DNA from: Bicyclus anynana
Lineage: Eukaryota > Arthropoda > Insecta > Lepidoptera > Nymphalidae
Assembly: GCF_947172395.1 (NCBI RefSeq)
Contig: NC_069086.1
Span: 9,952,501 to 10,016,500 of the forward strand
Length of the DNA: 64,000 nucleotides
Direction of reading: 5' to 3'
Both the position numbers and the translations under genes were made by a program. Positions 37,501 to 49,243 of this stretch are shown in pieces. Numbering within the stretch: position 1 is the stretch's first letter; each line of letters starts with the position of its first letter. Below the pieces are notes generated by a model. It was not told the DNA's origin. It was given only the letters and a program-made list of their open reading frames with translations, and searched no databases.

Positions 37501-40500
37501 ATTGCTTTAAATGTTAATTATTGTAAGCAATAACACATTAGGGCTCGATTATAACTAATACTGAACGATTGCAGAATTAGTCGGTATTATCACTAAAATA
37601 CCGATGCGACGTTTTTTTGGTTAATTAATATGTATCACGCCCCACACGTATTATTATAAACTGATTAGCGTACCTTATGTCTACCTATAGGCGCCAAAAT
37701 ATATCATTCATAATTTTCATTATCAACCGTCACTGCTGAGCTCGAGTCTCAGAATCAGAGGGGTTAGGCCAATAGTCGACTACGCTGGCCCAATGCGGTG
37801 TGACAGACTTCACACACGCAGAGAATTAAAAAAAATCTCTGGTATACAGGTTTCCTCACGATGTTTTCCCTTCACTGTTTGAGACACGTGATATTTAATT
37901 TCTTATTTTATTTTAATAATCCCACCTGTATTCCATTTATAACTTCGCTCATAACTTTGATTCGCTCGTCGGTCCTTTCAGCTGTACGTAACCTCACTTT
38001 GCCCAGCACCTGACCAAGGAACCCTGAAAATTATATTATTTTTACTCCCACAATATAATCAACATAACTTACAGTTACAATAAAATGTATCTATTGTTCT
38101 AGTTAATTAAAAATTCAATGGCATTAATTAAACCATTACTAACTATTAAAACTCCGATAAAAGTAACACCTAACAAATTTTAAAAATTCCACTAGAATAT
38201 AGGCTAATATGTTATTGAACTATATAATATAGGCTACTTTTGTTTAAAGGAATAAGTATAACCGTAATTTTAATTTGTAACTTAATGTTACATATAATGT
38301 TTTAATAATATTAATTGATCATGAAACATAGCTAAAACTCACGTGATGTTAGGTCGGAGTATGCCCGACTAGTTTCCAACCCATACGGGGCCCTTAGTCA
38401 TGAGCTGGTTCTTGCATCGCGGCACGATGTTTGGATTGTGTCGCGATGCAAGAATCAACTAGTCGGGCATACTCCGACCTAATATCACGTGAGTTTTAGC
38501 CGTGTTTCATAATCAATTAATATGAATAACACTCACCATAGTTTAAATTCTAAAAAAGTTTAACAATATAACCTTGAATTGGTAGTGCGATAACGAGCAG
38601 TGAGGCAAAGCCGATGAGCGCTGCATATCCAGCTTGCATATATCCCAGATAGCAAACAACAACCAGCTGTATGGGGATAATCCACACGTAGTGCAGAAAT
38701 AGGAAGGCCAGATCAAACCGTTGGAGATCGTTCGATAGCAAGTTTACCACCTTCCCTGCCGTAGTCTCGCCCAGTGATCCGTTGTTCATTCGCATTATCT
38801 AAAAATAATCGCCTAATCAATAATTAAATCTACTTTATTTTTAATAGTAAAAATATATATTTATGATAACAACTGGCGGACATATTGGTTCTTATTGTTT
38901 TGATATTTAAAGATTTAGAGCCGGTTTTCTTTATTATTTTGATATGACCGTAAGTTTTGTTACTTTATGTCAAATGAAAAAGACCAAACATCTTTTTTAA
39001 ATATACATTCATACTATTTTTTTTTTTGGTATCAGATGACCATGGGCCTATAGTCGCAAAGACCAGCGCTGCAAAAACATAATCATTCGATATGACCGAG
39101 TATTTACGACGCTTACAAAATTGAGCATATCCAGCAGCTGCGCCAGGCGCTTGGAACGTGTGCGAGAGATGAGAGGCTGCCGACGTATCTACACAGGTTG
39201 AGTCCCATACTCGTACTAAAGCACGCCCCATAGACCACGGTACTGTAGTCATCCCGTCAGGCCTCTTGCCGTCACCTCTGAACAAACCCGGGGGTTCTAA
39301 TTGCACAAGGCTCATGTAATTACTGTCGGAGTATGCTCGACCAGATTTGAACAAATACGGAGCCCTTAGTCGTAAGTTTGTTCAGGCAACACGGCGCAAG
39401 TCAAACTGTATAACTACATATCAGACTTACTACTCAATAATCACGTGTTTCAACAGTGTTTTTATGATACTCGTGACTTAAATGCGTTGATTATGCTGCA
39501 AGTACAAGTAGGTATACCTATTTACATTCTACTTACGAGTAAGTCCTATATAATGTATTATTTACGGGTGCAGAGCAAGGCAATAAATACATTAAATCTA
39601 TACCTACTAATATTATAAAACCGAAGAGTTTATTAGTAAAAATGATTCTAAATCGGGGAATATTTCTTATTGAAAGCTTACGCTGCGTGCGCTGCGTAAA
39701 CGATTAAAGTTTCGCAAAAATCATGTATGACAGAATTGTTCCCCTTTAAAAGTTCTTAAAAAAATCCGCGACATTTTCCGCGGGATTTGGGAAAAACTAA
39801 ACTCTGCGCGGACGAAGTTGCGGGCGTCCGCTAGTTATTTAATAAACCAGTATAATAAAAATAATCCACAATCTCTTTAGTTGTAATGATGAGATACCAT
39901 ACGAGTATATTGTCGTGCTATCTAAAACAATAGAGTGATCAAACGATTACGTTTGTACGAGAAAACGCGGGTAGAGCCTACAAAAAGATTCTTTACAGTT
40001 TTGTAGCTTAGGTATATGCTTGGTAGCGTTTCATGATAGAGATATTTGAATATGCTAGCACCGTCTCTAGGAAGTTTATAATTACGTAACACAAAAAGGC
40101 TTACTTTAAAGTATTGTTTATGTTACGTGTTGATGAATTTAGATTTATCATAATAGATAACATGTTAGATAATAAAACACTACCTCGTTTATTAAACAAA
40201 CCATCACCCCTCCTATTTTATAACAATAAGGATAAAAAACATTAGAAGTTATTTCGGGTAATTGTTGTAAAAGCCTTCGCTGAAGAAAATATGTTATTGA
40301 GGTTAATAATAACAAGAAAATATTTATGTGATCACTTACCTTCCTAAACATCAACGTACTAGTTGCTACTCTCAGTTTCATACCATACTGCTGGCAATAC
40401 ATATTTCCTTGGTGATTGAAAAAGGCAGCGAGCAAATTTGCTACCACCATAGCTCCCGCATAGTACGACGCCGTCGTCTTACTCGTAGTAGAGTTTACTG

Positions 40501-43500
40501 ACCAGTAGTTTAGTAGCTCCGCAAACAGTAGCGGCGTCCCAGTTCTGGTGAAGTAGAAATTAAAATTAACAAACAAAATTAATATTTAAAAAAATAAAAA
40601 TGTAACCCAACTACGGAAATAAAATCGGGGCTTTTAAGATAAAGTCAACTTCTTCTATTTTGAAGTCGGTTAAAATGTAACCCATGTTTCATCATCATCA
40701 TCATTATCAACCCGTATTCGGCTCACTGCTGAGCTCAAGTCTCCTCACAGAATGACAGGGGTTAGGACAATAGTCCACCACGCTGGCCCAATGCAGATTG
40801 GCAGACTTCACACACGCAGGGAATTCAGAAAATTCTATGGTATGCAGGTTTCCTCACGATGTTTTCCTTCACCATTTGAGACACATGATATTTAATTTCT
40901 TAAAATCCACACAACGGTTGGTGGTGCATGACCCGAACCGGATTCGAACCCACACCGAAATCGAAGGGAGAGGTCATATATACTGGGCTATCACAGCACA
41001 CCCATGTTTACTGAGGTTGTAATAACGAATCCATTAACACTTATATCGGAATGAATAGTTTGCATTTACATTAAATACCTACAAATATTTATGTTTAGAC
41101 TGCTAAAATCATAATCTTTCCTTTTGGCTTCGCCGGTTTAAAAGAATGATATACATAAATATGACATTTCAGCCAAAGTTGCACAAACTACGAGTCCAAT
41201 ATGTATACAGACTAAGGTTTCCCAATCCTAATGCATATTTCAGTCAAACGAAAGTTTACTTACACGACAACACAAATTCTTCAAAGAAATTCATTTACTC
41301 AAACTTAAATTCATTATGTAACTTTAGTCACGTCATTTATTATAATTGCTATAAAATATACTCGTAGTAAAGTAACGGTGATGAGCAAATTTGTTATCTT
41401 AAAACATTTATGCTATTTAGGTTTCTAAAACTTCTCTCCTTTCCTTCTTCTTCTTCTTTTTTCTTTTTTCAGAAAACCCTAAATACAAACTCAGTCTTTT
41501 TGTTATCGCCAATCTAATTTTTCTTTTTTCAGAAAACCCTAAATACAAACTCAGTCTTTTTGTTATCGCCATTCTAATTTTTCTTTTTTCAGAAAAATCT
41601 TTGGTAATTTTTCATTTAAGTTAAAACTAAAAATGAAATTTAAATGAAAAACTCTAATGCGAAATAACCAGCAGTAAGCACTAACTAAATATATTATTAA
41701 GTCATATAAAATAAAAACTGGCCAAGTGCATGTCGAGCCACGCGCAGTGTAGGGTTCCGTAGATTAAGTTACCATTTTAATCCCATATGTAGGTAATCAA
41801 CAAAAATACCGATAACGATATTAAAATTGACAATAAAAGTTCATCCTCACTTTGCATGTAGTCCAACATTTAATTTTTTCAAATTTTATTTCTTTTTACC
41901 ATTTTATAGATGTAATTAATATACATACTAGAACCAAATTTTAGCATTCTAGTTTTAACAGATTCTGGGTTATCTTACTGACATCTTTATGTTTTTATTA
42001 ACAACGGAATATGCAATTCTAAATTTCCAATTACGTCTTATAGATTGGTATACTCTTTATTAACAATTGCTGTTATAGTTTACCTTGTAATTTCCTTATA
42101 TTCTCTATTTCTGTGATTTTTTTCACGTCATTATCATCATTTTTTCGCCGGTAGAGGGTGGGGACACTTGACTCTAACAAAAAATAGCTCTTATAAGCTT
42201 AATATTTGACAAACGGATCCCTAAATCGAAATGTACTTATAGAAGTACATATCGATTAAAAGACCTATCCAACGATTCCCCACACCATGAAAACAGTAAT
42301 AAGAAAATAACCCCCACTTGACATGTAGGGTACCTCCACCCTAAGAAAATATTTTTCAAGATTTTATTTTACGACTTTGTTAAATTTTTAATGTACATAC
42401 TAATTCACAGCTTTCTAGTAAAAGTCTCTGCGCTAAGCCACTGAATGACGGACGGACAGACAGAAATGGCGAAACTATTATTATTATTAACAAACCAAGG
42501 GGTCCTTGTGGACTACGGAATCCTAAAAAAAAAATACCATCAGACTGAGTAAAGTTGGCGTCAAGTTAATGCAGTATGGAAATTTTAAGTAAAAGATCTG
42601 CAGATAATGGGAAAATATGGGAAAAAGTAGAGCAAGATCGACACATTATTATCAGTGTCGACATTTCTGAGAAAAATAATTTCATCACATGAATTTCTTG
42701 GATGTCTGTTAAAAATGACTCAAGCGATTTTTATGAGATTTAACACAAAAAAACTACTTAATGCATTAGGTGAAGTTTGTGAGTTTAAAGGCTTAATTTC
42801 TGGATCTGCTAAACCGATTTTATAAATTGTTTTATCAATAGAAAGCCACGTTATTTGTAAATGTCACAAGTATATTTTATCCAAGATTTAAAGTTCCGGT
42901 ACGATGTTGTATACCGAAAGGGGTGTGGATTTTCATCCTCTTCCTAACAAGTTAGTCCGCTTCCATCTTAGATCATAATTTACCATCAGGTTGGATTGTA
43001 ATCAAGGGCTAACTTGTAAAGAATAAAAAGAATAAAAAAGTCCCCGTCTTACGTTAACAGGAACTTCACGAGTGTAACTACGAAGCGTCTACTTGTGGTC
43101 TATATAATCATCCTGTATAATTGACCTATAAATTATAATATTAAATGAAGCAAAAAATTTTGAATTTCTCCCAACAAATATGTAAAACGCGGTGTTTCAG
43201 TACAAGTGGATGCGATGTGGTAGCGCTTTGTACGGGCGCAAACTGTATGTCATTAAAATTTGACGGCATCGTCACTGCACCTTGAATATTCATTTTCATG
43301 TCGATTACTTGCGCCTGGAGAGAACCAAGTCGACTGTCGAGCTTCCATAATGTCACCGCATGTATGAATGCGAACTATACTGACAAGTCACGTGTGCAAT
43401 ACTTACGAAAAGATTTTCTTATTTGAAGAAGTTTAGGATGAAATAACTGAACGTTTTATATATAGTAGACTGTAGACAGTTTTAAGACCCGTGATAGCCC

Positions 43501-46500
43501 AGTGGATATGACCTTTGCCTCCGATTCCGGGGGGAGTAGATTCGTATCCGGTCCGGGGCATGCACCACCAATTTTTGAGTTGTGTGCATTTTAAGAAATT
43601 AAATGTCACGTGTCTCAAACGGTGAAGGAAAAACGTCGTGAGGAAACCTGCATACCAGAGAAGTTTCTTAATTCTCTGTGTGTGCGGATTGCCAGGCGAA
43701 GTCTGTCAATCCGCATTGAGCCAGCGTGGTGGACTATTGGCCTAACCCCTCTCATTCTGAGAGGAGACTCGAGCTCAGCAGTGAGAAAAATATGGGTTGA
43801 TAATGATGAGACAGTTTTACAATCACAAGCAGATTAATCTACGTTACGAAGTCTAAAATAAGTATATTATATAAAAACGGTGTACTTATTTTTCATATTA
43901 AACCTTTTAATTTGTTGTGGCAATTGGGCAGTAATATATCCTAACTTATAGCAGAGGGGTTATGAAACTTAGACTCACCATGCTGCTGCAATACGGGTAG
44001 TCGAGTTAAATGTAATGTGTTGAATAAATACGTACCTCAGAGCGACATACAAAAACTGCATTATTCCTCCAGGTATGAATGACCAGAAAAAAGTCTTGAA
44101 AAGAACTTTTGCAAAGGAAGGTTTTTTTCCTGTAAGTTTGCTTTTTGCCTCAGCTTCAAGCCATTTTCTGAAACAAAAAAAATATAACATAAATAAAATA
44201 GTAGTCAAAATCATTGTTATATATGTACTAGCAAAAAATATTATTTTCGTATTCCTCGCGAAAACTCTTTTTACTGGATGAAAGACCTAACCAAACCTAC
44301 CCTCTAATCTTCCATCTATCTACTTTTATTGAGATAGAGTAGTGAGTTTCTTTTTTCTAATAAACTTTCAGTAAGAAAATCTTTACTTTATGGAGAGAGA
44401 CCAGCTAGGCTATTCTGTAAAGATATTTGTATAACTCGCAAGTGCAAGTTTCGAATTCTACTCTATCTCTCTCTGTTTCACACAATACTATAGAATGAGA
44501 AAGATAGCGGTGAATTCGAAACTTGCACTTGCGATTTATACAAAACATCGTTAGAGAATAGAAATTAAACGACCCACTACCAGACCTGCACGAGGTCTGG
44601 TAGTGGGTCGTTAAAGTAGACTGATAATTATATGAAAAAAGTTCAACGTAAACGGATTATTCCCAGTATGACAATTTTTAATTACTGCCACACGTTCAAC
44701 ATTTTGACCACATTTTACCTTTCTCTCAGGACCCAATTAATTTAAAACTAACAGCGATGCGCCGGTCAACGTACTTATAAAATAATCAAATCCAGTAACT
44801 AATGGCGAATATAAAATAATTGATAATATAGGTATAAACAAACAAAAAATAGAAATAGGTTTGAAGCCATGAGTTGGTGGAAACTTCACAGAGTATGTAA
44901 GGTCAGAGACTCCTGCGCATCATCTCTCCCAGGTGGTCATATCCGTGTATCATCTTAGCGGATTACGGCCGTGAAAGGACAGTGTCATCGTTTGCACAAT
45001 ATTGTGCAATTGTGCAAAAGTAGTCATAGATGAAGACATGTAACTAACATAAGAAATGGCATTAAATTGACGAACTGTAAACAATGAGTTTAAGTTTTTT
45101 TATTATTCAATCATTTATTGTTTTTCAATTATATGATTTTTTAAGAAATTTGTATTTAAAAGAGAATACTTCAATAAAAAAATAAATATTTTTTTATTGA
45201 AGTATTCTGACTACTTCAGGGTTCCAAAGTAGCAATCTAATTTAATAAATTTAATAATATGTAGGTAGTTTTATTATAAATTATTGAAATCATTCTAAGT
45301 AAGTTATTCTGGAAGTTTCCTAGACTTAAATTGATCAAGGAAGTTTGTTTTATTATCTCCATAAAATAGGCTCTTAAACCTCGAACATAGTGTCAAGTTA
45401 CTTTTTAAATATTTCATATTTTTATCACCTTTAAACATCATAAACAAGCATGTGATCATATTACTACACTTGTTTTTAATACCAAAACCTATAAATGTCA
45501 CAAATATTATTTTAGTAACTCTATTATTTTATTTATTACTAAAAAGTTGCAAATACTTTAAAAGATTCATGGAATATATTAACGTTTTTATGATGTTCTG
45601 TAAATTCCGTGATCCAGGCCTTCACTATTTTGGTCTTTATTATCAACCTATTAAAATTAACATCCAATCAATTGAGAAAATGTCATTTATTTACCAGTAA
45701 GCACTGGATGACATACACAGAATCTCAATTTCGTATAGTCAACTAGTAGGTATACGTCAAAGATAGTGAATAAGCCTGCTGCTGGCTTATTCACTATGTT
45801 TGACGTATACGAAATTGAGATTCTATGTATAATATAAATGTCATCTGGTGGATATCACTGTAATAACGCAGGATTTGTATTATATACATCTCATATAATA
45901 AAATAGAAATAAAAGAAATAGCTTCAATAGCTCAACGGCAAGAGCGGTCGAACTCATCACCGAGGGGTGGTGGTTCGAACCCCGCCCCGTTGGTTTATTG
46001 TCGTACCCACTCCTAATACAGTCTTTCCCGACCAGTTGGGGGGGGGAATGGAATGGGAAAAAAGATATGACAAATATTCTTTAACAAAAAAAAATTGCAA
46101 ATAATATGCATTTATTTTTCACGTTTTGCTTAAACTTCCCTTTTTTTTCGAATTGGTTCAGCAGTTTCAGAGCCTATTCAATGCAAACCAAAAAAATAAT
46201 CAAGTATTTCCTCTTTATAATATTGAGTGAGTGAAACACCATTGCCTAATTATCTAACCTATCAACGTTACATCAACCTGATGTGTAGTTGCTAAGGCAG
46301 ATGTGCCTGGAATGACTCAGTGACCATGATATTTAGACCGCAAAGAAACCTCTGCTACTTGACAGCAGAAATAACCATAACGATAGATAGTATTTTCCTG
46401 AATCAGCTCGGTCACAATGCTCTGTTACTTATTATAATTATTATAATTTAAAAAAAACTATAGAAGTAGGTATTTATTAAGTTTTGCGTTATAATTACTA

Positions 46501-49183
46501 ATGGCGATATGGGTTTAATGACATAGCGGCAACTTTGATCGCATCGCTTATAGAAACCTCTTAAGATAAGCATCCTTAGTTAAACGGTGGTCCAGACGTG
46601 GGTAGAGGGTAGAGGGTAGAGGTCAAGATCTTTTGCTATTGAGGCGAGTATTCTCATCTTTGCGTCAGAAAGCTATGCTAAATCATTAGTGACAGGTTTT
46701 GTGCAGAATAACTTTGCGATTCCAATCAGCAAGCTCCAACTCATTTTTAATAGGCGCCACTCCGCAAAGACAATACAATACGAATTTGTAATATTTTTAT
46801 TTTAAGGAATATTTCCCATTTCTTTTTTGAAGTGACAACTTATTATGGGAGGGAAAACCGCTTCGTAACGTAACGCGTTACGGCGCCACTCTGTCTGACG
46901 TCCTTTTCTCTCACGCATAGGGCAGCAGGTTTAAGTTATCACTTCTGTCGAGACTCGAGGGTCCCTAGGCGCTCACGTTTTTTTTACCAATATTCCTATT
47001 GCCCTCCAATTAGTCGGAAAATGGTTTGTTAGGAGTGGGTACAAAAATAGTCCACCGATGGGAATTCGAACCCATCACGATCTCTCAGCGTGAGTCAGGG
47101 CTCTGTAACTATTTATATTTTTAAATACTATAAATCTTATATTATATTGTAATAGAATTGTTGAATACGACTTTAACTAAAAATTGTGAACGTTGTAAAA
47201 ATCTTTCACAGAATTTACTTACTAATCTAATTATGTACATAATTGTAAACATGGACTTAATGTATTAATCATTTGTTTTTTCTGAATAAATATATAAATA
47301 AATAAATAACTTGGAGCTATTATGTTTTTTAAATTAAATTATATAAGATGAATGTAAACGAGTAACAATTCTTATCATCATGGTAAGTGTAGGTAGGCAA
47401 GACAATATTTACATTTTATAACCAATAAAATTTAATTATGTAAATCGTGAGCGATAAGTTTCATATAAAAAATACTCCGTTCTTATAAAGAGCTGAAAAA
47501 ACAAGTTAAAGTGGATAAGTGACAAATACCTTGTATTTTTAGGTTTACTCCTATCTGCTCATTTATTCATTACACTCGTATGTACTTCGTACAAACATCA
47601 AAAATGACATACAGGGTGCTCCGGAGTATTTTCCATAACTTTAAGGTGTTGACGGGACCAGCACCTATACAGCTCCCTGTATAGATTTTAAACTTTTTAT
47701 GTAATTTTATATGTTTAATTATTTTCTCATTGTTTATTGTTATTGTCTCATTAAAGTATCAAAAGTTTGTAAGAAATCGATTATTGTAGGTCTTTAAATT
47801 AAAATGCATTATGTAAACATTCTTGCGCTTGATATCTAGGTATAATAGTCAAATACTAGTAAGTAGTCGTCAAATTAACACCTGAGTGTCAAATGAATGT
47901 ATCTAATACCGTAATACCTACGTTTATACGTAATTACATACATACAGCCATGTTTTCTATTTATTAAGTTTAATTAGTAATTCTTATTCATATGAATGGA
48001 GTAACATTCTTGTTAGATCTATTTTAAATAATTGCTGCATGCGTATGATCACTATAATTATTATTGATGTATCAGGATCACATTCTCAGTATGAATGACT
48101 ACAAAACAAAACCTCACAACCCTATCTGTTTAATATTATTTTGGTATTTATAGGTAACTAAAATTTAAAAAAAAAACAATCTGCTTCATTAAATACATGT
48201 ACCTACTTCATTTAAATTGCTTTTATAAATTCTTTTGTTATTTAAGTTACAGGAAAAAATTTTAATAAGTAACGATTTTTACATAATCAAACCCTTTCGA
48301 AACGGAAATAGCAATTGTGACGAAGTTTTTTAAAATAATGTAATAATGTTGTTCTAGTACATTTTTTTCAATGTGACCGTTAAAAGTACATATAAAAAAA
48401 TCGTTAAACATAAAAAAGTAATTAGGACCGTTTTTTTTCGAAAAAACACCTTGTAGAAGTAAAAACTAAAGTTTTGCTAGCTGAAACAACTATTTAAAAA
48501 TAATTACGAAGGATAAAATCAACGGTTACGTAATTTTCCTGCACATTGTATGAATAAACTGCACTGAAGGTAGGGTAGGGTATTTTTGTATTTTGTACAA
48601 AAACCAATATAACTTAAAAACCGTAAAATTTTGGCTAATATGTATTGCGTTATTTTAGTAGGCTTTGATGTCAACTATCAGCCTATAGAGTATCTCGTAT
48701 TATTTACGGGTCAACCTGTAAATGCACAGGGGGTTGTGTTAAAGCCAGAACTTGCTCATTTTATCCGTAGGTAAATAATGTTTCGATACCAAGCAATTGA
48801 AGGTGCTTATGTTTAATCAGGACGCTGGAGATATTACGAGTATAAATTATTGAACTTTATACTAAAACATAGAATTAAAGAAATACCTTATGCTCACATT
48901 AAAGTTGTAACTTTTACCTACCCGATGGTTGTCGAAAACGTGTGAATAAATTAAATTGATCATTTCTTGAGTGAAAAGGCATATTTCCCATGGAATTTTC
49001 AAACAAATCAGCTTAGAAATTTGGTTCTCAGAACAAATTGACTGATAAAAGTATGCCATTCACGTAAACGAAATTTCTTATTTTTTATTGTTTTCTGTGA
49101 TATTTACGGTCACTAGAATTCTATCAATGAACATTGTCATACAAGAACTTCTTTATATTAGGCCTATTTATTGGTCTGGCCAG

Positions 49184-49243
<60 letters not shown>

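Noticed and set aside
43610..43837. ORFs inside SINE copies (also at 40798, 59521, 59761)
   Set aside because: They repeat with the SINE sequence, carry no protein signature, and SINEs are non-coding.
45928..46000. A tRNA gene
   Set aside because: A and B boxes are present, but the acceptor stem does not pair and the sequence continues as a SINE body with a related reverse copy at 46975. The same holds for the tRNA-like heads of type A and B SINEs.
49189..49240. The TA run as a replication origin
   Set aside because: No supporting signal beyond base composition; it fits an ordinary microsatellite.
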